Shown: positions 15,626 through 23,828 of the stretch, in pieces
Position numbering within the stretch: position 1 is the stretch's first letter
How the letters are laid out: every line of letters starts with the position of its first letter
Assembly: GCA_013288045.1 (NCBI GenBank)
Contig: JABDCP010000013.1
Location: 1 to 34,441 of the forward strand
DNA: 34,441 nt
Direction: 5' to 3'
DNA from: Candidatus Babelota bacterium
Lineage (GTDB): Bacteria; Babelota; Babeliae; Babelales; Babelaceae
Made by a program: the position numbers and the translations under genes
The notes under the pieces: generated by a model
Databases searched by the model: none
What the model was told of the DNA's origin: nothing
What the model saw: the letters and a program-made list of their open reading frames with translations, nothing else

Positions 15626-15801
15626 TCTTAGAAAAATGCGCGAGTCCTCTGAGTCTTATTTTATAGCTTGGCCGGCTCGATTTGAGTGCATGTTACAGAT
15701 TGTTAGCGTTGCATCTTCATAATCATTTTTCCCGAGAATCCAAATCATAGTTGATTTTCTCAGCTAACGAGTCCTTCTGTTCAGTGCAAGCTGGGAGATG
15801 C

Positions 15802-18063
15802 TTAAGATTCTGTGCTTTCAACAGCTACAGCGTAACCGCATTCCTTATTTGAGCATTTGAGCGTAACTTCACCCGATTTAGAAACACGCTTCAGGAGGTA
15901 CGGCAGATGGCATTGTGGACAGGGGGTCTGTGCGATATCACCGGAGATTGAGAACTTACATGCTGGATAGGTACTGCATCCCCAAAATGTTTTACCTTTC
16001 CAGAACTTCTGAACTACGTCACCTTTGCCACAGGAAGGACATTTAAAGTTTGCCGTCGTCTGTTTAATGTACCGGCAATCAGGATATCCCGTGCAGGCGA
16101 TAAATGGCCCAAATCGACCACTCATTTGTCGTAGTGATTTGCCACATTTAGGGCACTGCTCTTCAAGCACCTGAGGAGCAGCTGCTTTTACGAGCTTAAT
16201 TGAATCATCAGGTAAACGTTCAAAATTACTTGTGAACTTACATTCAGGATACTGATCACAACCTGCAAAGGGGCCAGCTTTTCCAAAACGGATGATGAGC
16301 TTACCTTTTTTGCATTCAGGACAGGTGACATTGGTTTCTTCAATAGCTTTCTTCGCTTCACCTTTAAAGATCTCAAGATCTTTTTCAAAATCATGATAAA
16401 AATCTATGATAAGCTTATCGCGCTCCAAAGTACCAGCCGCGACCTTATCAAGGTTCTCTTCCATAGCCGCTGTAAATCCAAGATTCATGATCTTGGGAAG
16501 ATTTGCGGTTAACATTTTGGTGACGACTGTACCAAGTTCAGTAGGCATAAATCGTTTATTATCATCTTTTTCAGTATACGAGCGCTCTTGAATAGTCTTT
16601 AAAATAGTAGCATAGGTACTCGGTCTCCCGATCCCTTCTTTCTCAAGCTCTTTTACCAGTGTAGCCTCAGTAAACCTAGGTGGCGGCTGCGTAAAATGTT
16701 GCTTAGGTGAAAGTTCTTCAAGAGAAAGGGCCTCTTTTTCAGCAAGTTTTGAAGGTATGGTAATCTTTTCTTCTTTCTCTTCTTCAGCGGCATAGATTTT
16801 CAGATAGCCATCAAAGAGTAGGGTAGAACCGGTCACTCGGAATGTATAGGGTCCACCAACGACCGTTACTTGCTTTTGTGCATATTCTGCAGACTTCATT
16901 TGACTTGCCACGAAACGACGCCATATAAGATCATACAGCTTAGCAGCATCAGCAGGTAAGAACGCTTTTACTTTTTCTGGAGTCAGCGCCACATCGATGG
17001 GCCTAATAGCTTCGTGAGCATCTTGAGCTTGTGCTTTACCTTTTGCTTTGGAATAAGCTTTTGCCGTTGCTGGAAGATATTCTTTACCGACATGTTTTTC
17101 AATGTAGCTGCGGGCCTGTTTTGTCGCGATAGGCGAGATACGGAGCGAATCGGTACGCATGTAGGTAATTAAAGCAACCGGTGTTGAAGGATCTTTTAAC
17201 GGAATCCCTTCATAGAGTTTCTGTGCAACGGACATCGTCTTACTTACCCCAAATTTCAGGGTATTATAAGATGACTGCTGCAACGTACTCGTCATAAATG
17301 GGGGTAGCGGGTTTTTAAGGCGCTTCGATTCTTTTATCGATTCAACTTCATAGGACTCTTTTTTGATCTTAGCGACAAGCGTTTGAGCCTCTTTCTCGGT
17401 GCCAATTTTTGGTTTCTTATCATTGACTAGGGCAAGTGGCGCAGAAAAGCTGCCGCTTTTCCCTTTAAAGAGGGCATCTACTGACCAGTACTCTTCCTGC
17501 ACAAATGCCTTAATCTCTGCTTCGCGGTCAACAATAAGTTTTAAAGCAACCGATTGAACACGCCCTGCAGATAGGCCTTTAGCTATTTTCTTCCAAAGGA
17601 TTGGGGATACTTGGTACCCTACAAGGCGATCAAGAACCCTACGAGCCTGCTGAGCCGATACCTTATGTAAATCGACATCAGAAGGGTTGGCAAGAGCTTC
17701 CTCAATGGCCGGTTTCGTAATCTCATTATAGACGATTCTCTTGATAATCGCCTTTTTCTTAACTACACGTCCGATTTCCTGCTCAACATGCCAGGCAATA
17801 ATCTCTCCCTCACGATCAGGGTCAGTTGCCAAATAGATATGATCGGCTGTTTGAGCTTCTTTGCAGATATCTGCAATAGTTTTTTCTTTGCCTTCAAGGG
17901 TTACATAGTGGATATCCACTTCTTTATTTATCTCAACCCCAAGCTTTTTAGAAGGGAGGTCCTTAATATGGCCCACAGTGGACAATATTTTAAAGTCTTT
18001 CCCTAAAAGTTTCGAGATCGTCTTAATTTTAGCGGGTGATTCTACAATTAATAAGTTCTTCAT
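15802..18063 (-). CDS. topA: DNA topoisomerase I
   Basis: This type IA topoisomerase relaxes negative supercoils. The Toprim domain carries E8 in VESPAK and the DPDRE acidic triad (D81, D83, E85). The active-site Tyr is Y301 in ITYMRTDS. The C-terminus has four Cys-rich zinc ribbons: about residues 590-620, 645-675, 683-712 and 720-747, each with C-P-x-C and a second Cys pair, although the last is more divergent. Length (753) is normal for TopA with several C-terminal zinc domains. ATG at 18063 has AAAGGGA 6 bases upstream; an extended -10 promoter lies at 18094-18122. Confidence 0.97.
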   Translation of the reverse strand: MKNLLIVESPAKIKTISKLLGKDFKILSTVGHIKDLPSKKLGVEINKEVDIHYVTLEGKEKTIADICKEAQTADHIYLATDPDREGEIIAWHVEQEIGRVVKKKAIIKRIVYNEITKPAIEEALANPSDVDLHKVSAQQARRVLDRLVGYQVSPILWKKIAKGLSAGRVQSVALKLIVDREAEIKAFVQEEYWSVDALFKGKSGSFSAPLALVNDKKPKIGTEKEAQTLVAKIKKESYEVESIKESKRLKNPLPPFMTSTLQQSSYNTLKFGVSKTMSVAQKLYEGIPLKDPSTPVALITYMRTDSLRISPIATKQARSYIEKHVGKEYLPATAKAYSKAKGKAQAQDAHEAIRPIDVALTPEKVKAFLPADAAKLYDLIWRRFVASQMKSAEYAQKQVTVVGGPYTFRVTGSTLLFDGYLKIYAAEEEKEEKITIPSKLAEKEALSLEELSPKQHFTQPPPRFTEATLVKELEKEGIGRPSTYATILKTIQERSYTEKDDNKRFMPTELGTVVTKMLTANLPKIMNLGFTAAMEENLDKVAAGTLERDKLIIDFYHDFEKDLEIFKGEAKKAIEETNVTCPECKKGKLIIRFGKAGPFAGCDQYPECKFTSNFERLPDDSIKLVKAAAPQVLEEQCPKCGKSLRQMSGRFGPFIACTGYPDCRYIKQTTANFKCPSCGKGDVVQKFWKGKTFWGCSTYPACKFSISGDIAQTPCPQCHLPYLLKRVSKSGEVTLKCSNKECGYAVAVESTES

Positions 18064-18093
18064 AGTCCCTTTTTCTTCTCAAGATGTGTGCCT

Positions 18094-18122
18094 ATAATAG
18101 CACATTTCCGTGTTTTTAAAAA
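18094..18122 (-). promoter_or_regulatory. Probable topA promoter
   Basis: On the minus strand TGCTATTAT (extended -10; hexamer at 18094-18099) lies 17 bases after TTTTTA (18117-18122). The -35 is weak, the extended -10 good. Confidence 0.4.
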
Positions 18123-18500
18123 CGGTGGTATCACCTTACCAGTGTTTAGATAATTTTTAAAGGGTTTCCCAAATTTTTTGTTAGGTGATGCTGCTGGTAA
18201 GAAGGACCACCATGGTGCAAAATAGGCTCTGTGTTGTGCAACACATGAGACTCTGCTCCCTTTATTTTAATGCTGGGCCCTACAGCGTCAGGGTTAATAA
18301 TATAGAAATATTTATATTTGTCAAATTGCATTAAGGGCATAGATGGGTAGGTGTCTTTAAATAGGCTGATTGATTAAAGCAAAATAGAGGGGGCTCTAGT
18401 TATTGGTTTAATGGCAATCCCTCGATAGGGTTCGGCGGCAACTTGATGAGCTGCTTAGCTCCACTGGGAGGCTTACCTGCTTACATCGAGGCAAACTAGA
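18123..18500. other. Intergenic region with a possible decayed reading frame
   Basis: No intact gene is visible. On the minus strand one frame reads from about 18480 down to 18146 with protein-like segments (AAHQVAAEPYRGIAIKPI, then after stops FDKYKYFYIINPDAVG and SYQQHHLTKNLGNPLKII) but is interrupted by at least three stops. A 64-codon stretch (18146-18340) begins with ATG but lacks a ribosome-binding site. I regard it as a probable gene remnant of unknown origin; chance is not excluded. Confidence 0.35.
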
Positions 18501-19124
18501 CTATTTTTCTAAAAGTTGGCTAAAATAGGTGATTTCTTTAAGAGGGTCTTCAGCATTGACCACGGCACTTCCTATAATTACCCCAGCTGGATTAAGGCCG
18601 AGGACCTCACTCACATTTTCATGAGAAATTGGGGAGGCCATAAATATGGGGAGCTTGGTATTGCCTTGGATCATATGCCAGTTGTCTGTGAAGGGTGCAC
18701 GCGAGTCTTCAACGCTTGGCTTATAAACTGAGAGGGCTTCTGCGCCTAGTCGGTCAGCCTCTAAAGCTGTTTGGCCGATAGAACGTGAATCGGCGAGATC
18801 AAGAATAATTTTTGTATTCTTTTCTCGAGCTATCGTGGTAGCTGTATGAATGGTTTCTGCTCCTGCTCCAGCAAGGACCGAGATCCAGTTAGCACCAGCT
18901 TTTGAAAAGAGTGCTACCGATTCTGCGGGTCGTTCAAGGATTTGGGATTTTACCATTAGAAGCTTTTCGGGGAACATCGCTCGAAATTTTTTGACCGATT
19001 CTTCGCCATACTTATAAATCAGTAATTGACCGATGACAAACATCGTCGCGTGGGGTTCAATAATAGCAGCTACGGTGAGTGCTTTCTCAAGATCCAGTAT
19101 GTTAAAAGAAATAAGTAGTTTCAT
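18501..19124 (-). CDS. Hexulose-6-phosphate synthase-like protein lacking catalytic residues
   Basis: The 207 residues form a TIM barrel of the OMP decarboxylase superfamily, closest to hexulose-phosphate synthase and keto-gulonate-phosphate decarboxylase (AGANWISVLAGAGAETI, KIILDLADS, late GVIIGSAVV phosphate-binding strand). The catalytic D-x-K-x-x-D of that superfamily should fall in the segment LLMVKSQILERP (about residues 54-65), where an ungapped alignment gives K-x-Q-x-x-E; the first-strand Asp (LALDLLD in typical members) is Asn in ISFNILD. It may bind a sugar phosphate without decarboxylase/aldolase activity, or have another activity. No pathway partner is adjacent. Confidence 0.78.
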   Translation of the reverse strand: MKLLISFNILDLEKALTVAAIIEPHATMFVIGQLLIYKYGEESVKKFRAMFPEKLLMVKSQILERPAESVALFSKAGANWISVLAGAGAETIHTATTIAREKNTKIILDLADSRSIGQTALEADRLGAEALSVYKPSVEDSRAPFTDNWHMIQGNTKLPIFMASPISHENVSEVLGLNPAGVIIGSAVVNAEDPLKEITYFSQLLEK

Positions 19125-19151
19125 GGGCCTCTTATCTTGTTGTCTTACTCT

Positions 19152-19889
19152 TTAACTGATCTTCTTCTGATATTGGTCTGGTAAAAAGGTATAGTTAAAG
19201 GTTACCGGAGCAAAATAGTGCCGGATTTTTAGAAAGCGAAGAGCATTCAGTGCAGAGTTATATCCTTCAGTTACATATAAGTCTGGTAACACAAAATTTT
19301 CATTGTCGGTAGTAAGCGTTGATCCTAAAGGAACAATAATATTCCTCGGGTCAGCATATATGATGATCGTATCATACGGAATAGTTGCATTTCTCGTTAG
19401 AGGGACTGAAGTGACATGCCATTCATAGAGTTCCGTTTCAGGGTCTTGTAAGCGCTTAAAGGAATACTGCTCAGCAGGACTTTTAGGATCGACCATAAAT
19501 CCAAGAAGCGTCTTAGGCTTAAGAGGATCAACCGGTATCGGTTTAAGAGTATCGGTTATGAGAACCATGAGTTTTGGTTCTGGTGATTTGCGCTCAAAAA
19601 GAATCTGGCCATCAGCATTTGAATGGGTAATAGTTCCTGCGTAGGAAGCGTACAGTCCAGCATGGAGAAACGGCAGGTTAAGCACTTTACTCAGAACAGG
19701 TTGCAGTATTTCATCATGGTGGCTCATTCGGCGTTTACGCTCTTCAAGAGCCTTGGTAATTGCCTCAGTTGGCGAGGTAGGGAGTGGTCGAACAAAAAAT
19801 GTTATTATGTGAGGAGATACCTGACTCTGCACATAACCAAATAGCAGACTGAAGAGGCAGATCATTATCAGCTGTGTTCTCAGCTTCAT
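19152..19889 (-). CDS. Exported or membrane-anchored protein of unknown function
   Basis: The 245-residue protein has an N-terminal hydrophobic segment (MKLRTQLIMICLFSLLFGYV) that can be a signal peptide or anchor. The rest is a beta-rich, Pro-rich soluble domain without recognised motifs; features are a basic helix LEERKRRMSHHDEIL, several T/P-rich strands and a C-terminal FLKIRHYFAPVTFNY segment. I prefer the ATG at 19889, preceded by CAGGA 8 bases upstream, over the ATG at 19916, which has no ribosome-binding site and lies inside a 14-bp palindrome. It is divergent from rsmG and follows the HPS-like gene by 27 bases on the opposite end, so these two may be co-transcribed. Confidence 0.65.
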   Translation of the reverse strand: MKLRTQLIMICLFSLLFGYVQSQVSPHIITFFVRPLPTSPTEAITKALEERKRRMSHHDEILQPVLSKVLNLPFLHAGLYASYAGTITHSNADGQILFERKSPEPKLMVLITDTLKPIPVDPLKPKTLLGFMVDPKSPAEQYSFKRLQDPETELYEWHVTSVPLTRNATIPYDTIIIYADPRNIIVPLGSTLTTDNENFVLPDLYVTEGYNSALNALRFLKIRHYFAPVTFNYTFLPDQYQKKIS

Positions 19890-19908
19890 ATTTTTAATCC
19901 TGTGGTAT

Positions 19909-19922
19909 ACACTCATGAGTGT
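19909..19922. promoter_or_regulatory. 14-bp perfect palindrome between divergent genes
   Basis: ACACTCATGAGTGT is its own complement and lies in the 92-base space between the exported-protein start (19889) and rsmG (19982). It could be an operator for a dimeric regulator; no further evidence. Confidence 0.35.
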
Positions 19923-19981
19923 TATAAGTAGCTTCGTGCTCCTAGACTACCAGAAAACACTACTAAAAGTCTATACTACCT

Positions 19982-20605
19982 ATGTCTCAAGAACGCCTAT
20001 GGGATGAGTTTTTCTCCCGGCAACAGCTTACTCAGTCTCAGCAAGATCAGTTTAAAGACTATTATGAGCGTCTTGTGGCGGCTAATAAGCTCCACAACAT
20101 TACCGGAATAACTGATCTTGCACAAGTGCTAACTGATCATTTTGAAGATTCTTTAGCATTGAGAAAGTTTATACCATGTGAAGTGCTCAAAGGCCTTGGT
20201 GATGTAGGAACTGGTGCCGGATTCCCTGCTCTTCCCCTTAAGATTATCTATCCCCATATTCCGCTTGTGCTCATTGAGGTCAATGCAAAAAAGCGTGCAT
20301 TCCTACAGGAACTTGTTGAGCACTTTCAGTTTTCTCAGGTTTCAATCGTAGAGCTTGATTGGCGTACTTTCTTGCGGCAAACTCACTATGAGGTAGATAT
20401 TTTTTGTGCACGCGCATCGCTTCAACCTGAAGAGTTGATACGAGTTTTCAAGCCATCATCTCCCTATAAAGATAGTCGACTCGTCTACTGGGCTTCACGA
20501 TCATGGAAGCCTTCTTCAGAAGTTCAACCCTTTATTGCTGATACCTATTCATATACTGTTGGCGTAAAAGAGCGAAAGCTCGTGCTATTTAAAGCTCAAG
20601 CATAG
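19982..20605 (+). CDS. rsmG: 16S rRNA (guanine-N7) methyltransferase G
   Basis: RsmG methylates G527 in the 530 loop of 16S rRNA using S-adenosylmethionine. The 207-residue protein has the family's N-terminal helices (NKLHNITGITD, matching the N-x-x-x-N-L-T-x-I-x-D pattern), a SAM-binding loop in LGDVGTGAGFPALPLKI (residues about 72-88), a second motif LVLIEVNAKKRAFL, and an R-A motif in FCARAS. Length matches typical members. A TATACT just upstream of the ATG at 19982 suggests a very short leader, but no good -35 is seen. Confidence 0.93.
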   Translation: MSQERLWDEFFSRQQLTQSQQDQFKDYYERLVAANKLHNITGITDLAQVLTDHFEDSLALRKFIPCEVLKGLGDVGTGAGFPALPLKIIYPHIPLVLIEVNAKKRAFLQELVEHFQFSQVSIVELDWRTFLRQTHYEVDIFCARASLQPEELIRVFKPSSPYKDSRLVYWASRSWKPSSEVQPFIADTYSYTVGVKERKLVLFKAQA

Positions 20606-20662
20606 CAAGATACTTTCCTTAAATATGTTAGCGGCGTGTCCTATAATTCATAGCAATGATCC

Positions 20663-21373
20663 TTAATTTTTCTTAAATGCCTGCGGATTCGGAAATTCTG
20701 CAATAAATTCTTTGATGGCAAGCGCAGATTCCTCGGGTGTCAAAACAGAACTATCTATCTCAAGATCGTATACTAGTCCCTTGTGAACGGTATCATAGTG
20801 ACTACGGGCATGGCCAAATAAACGATTGCCTCGCTGCTGCTCACGCTCTTCAATAACAGAGAGTGGGGCATTTACGCCAATAAAATACACTTTATAACCT
20901 TTAAGTACATCTATCAGATCAGCAAGCCATGCCGGGTCATACAAAATATAATCAACCACAATGTTATTACCTGCTGTTGCAAATGCAGCAAACGTTCGAT
21001 GGATACCCTTCATCATCTTCTGCGCAACTTCACCATAATGAATGGTAACAATTTGATGGCCATCTTGTTGAGTGGTATCCAACCAAATTCCCTGATTTGC
21101 AGGAGGCACAGGACCATTAACCGATATGTATCGCGCTGGTAAAAACGCAAGATCATCAAGTCCCATGCGTAAATATGGTTGCTCAAACAGCTCTTGAACT
21201 TTTTTCTGAATGCTTGATTTTCCGACCGATGAAGGGCCATTCAATATAATAATTGTACCCGAATTAAAAGGAGCAAATCCCCGCCGAACCCGCCATTCTT
21301 TAAATACATAGAGAGAGGCGCAAAAAATCGAGATTATTCCTATAATTGCATACCGTTTTTTATTAAATATCAC
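20663..21373 (-). CDS. Membrane-anchored chloramphenicol phosphotransferase-like kinase
   Basis: The 236-residue protein starts with a hydrophobic helix (about residues 8-24) and basic residues, then a P-loop kinase domain: Walker A GPSSVGKSS (about 45-53), a strand with LGLDD-like MGLDDL, IVVDYILYD, VYFIGVNAPL and EREQQRGNR. This order matches the chloramphenicol phosphotransferase-like family, whose substrate is often unknown. The membrane segment is unusual for the family. The start is GTG at 21373 with AAGGAG 5 bases upstream; no ATG gives a comparable site. Drug resistance cannot be inferred from the fold alone. Confidence 0.75.
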   Translation of the reverse strand: MIFNKKRYAIIGIISIFCASLYVFKEWRVRRGFAPFNSGTIIILNGPSSVGKSSIQKKVQELFEQPYLRMGLDDLAFLPARYISVNGPVPPANQGIWLDTTQQDGHQIVTIHYGEVAQKMMKGIHRTFAAFATAGNNIVVDYILYDPAWLADLIDVLKGYKVYFIGVNAPLSVIEEREQQRGNRLFGHARSHYDTVHKGLVYDLEIDSSVLTPEESALAIKEFIAEFPNPQAFKKN

Positions 21374-21394
21374 AGATTCTCCTTACGTAAGTAA

Positions 21395-21417
21395 GGGATC
21401 GGGCAATGCCCAATCCC
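21395..21417. repeat. GC-rich hairpin upstream of the kinase gene
   Basis: GGGATCGGGC and GCCCAATCCC pair around an AAT loop with one C-A mismatch. It lies between a remnant reading frame and the kinase ribosome-binding site. It has no T-run, so a leader structure or weak terminator are both possible. Confidence 0.4.
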
Positions 21418-21430
21418 CAATACATACTAG

Positions 21431-21550
21431 CTATTTCTTATTACCAAATCGAGCATTAATCCAATCAGCCATCAGTTGCAAGACTTTTGGCGCAATTGTC
21501 TCTTTCAATGCACCATATTCTGTAATTGATCCCGATGCGCATGTGTATTT
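21431..21550 (-). pseudogene. Possible C-terminal gene remnant
   Basis: The minus-strand frame, closed by stops at 21551 and 21431, reads GSITEYGALKETIAPKVL and LMADWINARFGNKK, which looks like the C-terminal helix of a real protein. It has no start or ribosome-binding site, and an upstream continuation would need a frameshift. I cannot name the parent family. Confidence 0.3.
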
Positions 21551-21699
21551 TCATGGTACCAGAAAGACGCAAAGCTATCAACCAGCACACCCCGCAACAT
21601 AAAAGCTATGAAGTTACTTGCGGAAATGGCCATTTTTGGTACATTTTGTACAATCCTCACCCGGGGTTACACCATGGACAAAAAACGTATAGGATCTGA
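21535..21699 (+). pseudogene. Possible remnant of a RelE/HigB-type toxin
   Basis: A 54-codon frame directly upstream of, and overlapping by 26 bases, the HigA-like antitoxin ends with SYEVTCGNGHFWYILYN and GLHHGQKTY. This can be laid over the C-terminal part of RelE/Gp49-type toxins (E-L-R...RILY...LLHGF-K-KT). The location, toxin first and overlapping the antitoxin start, is the HigBA arrangement. It is far shorter than a complete toxin (about 100 residues) and key Arg/Lys positions are not clear. Confidence 0.3.
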
Positions 21700-21964
21700 T
21701 TTTGAAGATTTTCTCAAAGAAGAGGGTATTTACGAGGAAGTTACTTTAGCTGCCCTTAAGGAAGTCATTGCCTACGAATTAGCGCAAGCCATGAAATCTG
21801 CTCAGGTAACACAAGAAGAAATGGCAGATCTCATTGGAATAAGTAGATCAGTTATACGACGTCTATTGGATCCAAATAATTACTCTGTTACTCTGATCAC
21901 TTTACATCGAGTAGCAAAAGCACTTGGCAAAGATCTCGAAATAAAATTCTCATGGAAGATGTAG
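21674..21964 (+). CDS. HigA/XRE-like antitoxin, apparently without toxin
   Basis: The 96-residue protein begins with the helical segment typical of one HigA-like antitoxin group (FEDFLKEEGIYEEVTLAALK). A helix-turn-helix follows (residues about 51-80; TQEEMADLIGISRSVIRRLL, then DPNNYSVTLITLHRVAKALG). Such proteins bind a RelE/HigB toxin and repress their own operon. No complete toxin gene is adjacent; only a doubtful remnant overlaps the start. I prefer the ATG at 21674 over an upstream ATG at 21608 because family homology begins here and a GGGG-type site lies 7 bases upstream. Confidence 0.82.
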   Translation: MDKKRIGSDFEDFLKEEGIYEEVTLAALKEVIAYELAQAMKSAQVTQEEMADLIGISRSVIRRLLDPNNYSVTLITLHRVAKALGKDLEIKFSWKM

Positions 21965-22010
21965 GGCTCAAACTGAATGGTCTTTCCCATCGTGTATTGT
22001 GCCGGAGTGC

Positions 22011-22039
22011 ATTGCATTTTTTTGACCTGAGCTTATACT
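22011..22039 (+). promoter_or_regulatory. Promoter of the gatC-gatA-mreC unit
   Basis: TTGCAT (22011-22016) and TATACT (22034-22039) are separated by 17 bases, about 40 bases upstream of the gatC start. Confidence 0.6.
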
Positions 22040-22079
22040 AATTAGCGGCTCTCTTATCATCGGCTCAGTGAGGAATACA

Positions 22080-22358
22080 ATGATACATATTACCAAAGAA
22101 GAACTGCTTAAGCTTGCTCAGGCAGCAAATCTTAGCCTATCCGAGGAAGAAATACCTGGTATTCTACGTCGTCTTGAAGCAGTGCTTTCTTATGCGGCAT
22201 ATTTGCAAGAATTTCAAGATACGGGTGCATCGCTTCCTCAGATAAGCAATATCGTTCGCGAAGATGTCGCCAAAGAAACTCCTATAGAGCCGCTCCTTGC
22301 GTTAGCTCCTGAGATTGAAGAACAGTACTATATCGTTCCTGCTATCCTCAAACAATAA
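22080..22358 (+). CDS. gatC: Asp/Glu-tRNA amidotransferase subunit C
   Basis: GatC is the small scaffold subunit of the GatCAB amidotransferase, which converts misacylated Glu-tRNA-Gln or Asp-tRNA-Asn to the amide form. The 92 residues show the family pattern: ITKEELLKLAQAANLSLSEEE, then a helix, then LQEFQDTGASLP and the conserved R-E-D in NIVREDV. ATG 22080 is preceded by GAGGA 5 bases upstream, better than the GTG at 22068. gatA follows after 10 bases. tRNA-Asn is encoded elsewhere in the window. Confidence 0.9.
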   Translation: MIHITKEELLKLAQAANLSLSEEEIPGILRRLEAVLSYAAYLQEFQDTGASLPQISNIVREDVAKETPIEPLLALAPEIEEQYYIVPAILKQ

Positions 22359-22368
22359 GGCTTTTTTC

Positions 22369-23814
22369 ATGAATGAATTTGCTTTTGCCTCTATTAAAAC
22401 TCTTCGTCAAGCCTTAGATGCGGGTACTATATCGATTGATGAACTCTTATCCTACTATCTTAAACGTTTTGAGACGTATGATAAAAAGCTAGGATCGGCG
22501 CTTGAGGTTTTTGATAAGGAATCTATTTTACAGGCATCATCTTTAAAAGGTCCTCTTGCAGGGATTCCTGGCATAGTGAAAGATAATATTTGCCAAAAGG
22601 ACAGGATAACCTCCTGCTCTTCAAAAATTCTTCAGAATTATCGTGCACCATATAATGCAACGGTTGTTTCACGATTAGATGAGGCGGGAGCACTTCGTGT
22701 TGGCCGTGCTAACTGTGATGAGTTTGCTATGGGTAGCTCAACCGAGACTTCTGCTTACCAGATTACGCGTAACCCCTGGGACCTTGATCGTGTACCTGGT
22801 GGTTCAAGTGGTGGCTCTATTGTTGCAGTTGCTGCCGGCCTTGTTCCCTGGTCCTTAGGATCTGAAACGGGTGGCTCGGTTCGGCAACCTGCAGCGCTCT
22901 GTGGTATTGTTGGACTAAAACCTACCTATGGGTTGCTTTCTCGCTACGGCTTGGTTGCCTATGCCTCTTCTCTTGACCAAATTGGTATCTCAACGCGGTA
23001 TGTCTATGACAATGCATTGCTTCTATCATTAGTAGTCGGTAAAGATCCTATGGATGCAACATCGGTATCGGTTGAAAACTCTGACTATATAAGCAATCTA
23101 ACGGGAAAGCTTAAGGAAGGATTTACACTGGGGATTATAGATAATGCTCTTACGACGGATGGTTTTGATCCTGAGGTGCTCAAAAAACTTGAAGATGCTA
23201 TTAAGCATTTTGAGGGTCTTGGGGCTAAGATTAAACGTATCTCGTTACCTATTATGGATCATGCTGCTGCCGTGTATTTCATGGTAAGTCGTGCAGAAGC
23301 TGCATCTAATCTTGCACGCTTTGATGGAGTCAGGTATGGATACCGTTGTGATAATCCAACATCATTGACCGATATGTATACCAGATCACGCACTGAGGGC
23401 TTCGGTGCAGAAGTGAAGGCGCGAATCTTAGTGGGCATGTATGTTCTTTCAGCAGGGCATTCAAATGAATATTATAAGGCGGCAAAACGGGTACAAGCAT
23501 TGATGCGTGAGGCCTATTATGAAGCATTTAAAGAGGTGGATCTTTTATTTGCGCCGGTATCTCCTACACATGCATTTAAGCTTGGTGAATTTAAAGATAA
23601 TAGTCTTGCACTTGATTTACAAGATTACTTTACGGCATCGAATAACTTGACCGGCACTCCTGCGTTGGCGGTTCCTTGTGGATTTACCCAAGCAGGGCTA
23701 CCAATAGGGTTCCAGCTTATAGGGCCTGAATTTTCAGAGGCTGCAATTTATCAAGCAGCGTATGCTTATGAGCAATCAACCGAATGGCATACCAAACACC
23801 CAGACTTACCATAA
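22369..23814 (+). CDS. gatA: Asp/Glu-tRNA amidotransferase subunit A
   Basis: GatA is the glutaminase subunit and releases ammonia for transamidation. The amidase signature is clear: VPGGSSGGS and ETGGSVRQPAALCGIVGLKP. The Ser-cisSer-Lys triad aligns as K71 (GIVKDNI), S146 and S170; the spacings of 75 and 24 residues equal those of characterised GatA (K79, S154, S178). At 481 residues it is full length. ATG 22369 is 10 bases after gatC and has AAGG upstream. gatB does not follow; mreC does, so gatB must be elsewhere. Confidence 0.96.
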   Translation: MNEFAFASIKTLRQALDAGTISIDELLSYYLKRFETYDKKLGSALEVFDKESILQASSLKGPLAGIPGIVKDNICQKDRITSCSSKILQNYRAPYNATVVSRLDEAGALRVGRANCDEFAMGSSTETSAYQITRNPWDLDRVPGGSSGGSIVAVAAGLVPWSLGSETGGSVRQPAALCGIVGLKPTYGLLSRYGLVAYASSLDQIGISTRYVYDNALLLSLVVGKDPMDATSVSVENSDYISNLTGKLKEGFTLGIIDNALTTDGFDPEVLKKLEDAIKHFEGLGAKIKRISLPIMDHAAAVYFMVSRAEAASNLARFDGVRYGYRCDNPTSLTDMYTRSRTEGFGAEVKARILVGMYVLSAGHSNEYYKAAKRVQALMREAYYEAFKEVDLLFAPVSPTHAFKLGEFKDNSLALDLQDYFTASNNLTGTPALAVPCGFTQAGLPIGFQLIGPEFSEAAIYQAAYAYEQSTEWHTKHPDLP

Positions 23815-23828
23815 CCTGGAGATTTGGG

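Noticed and set aside
18370-18490. Possible SRP (4.5S-like) RNA because of the GGGGGCTCT start
   Set aside because: The conserved core (GGTCAGG...GGAAGG...AGCAGCC) is absent and the ends do not pair convincingly.
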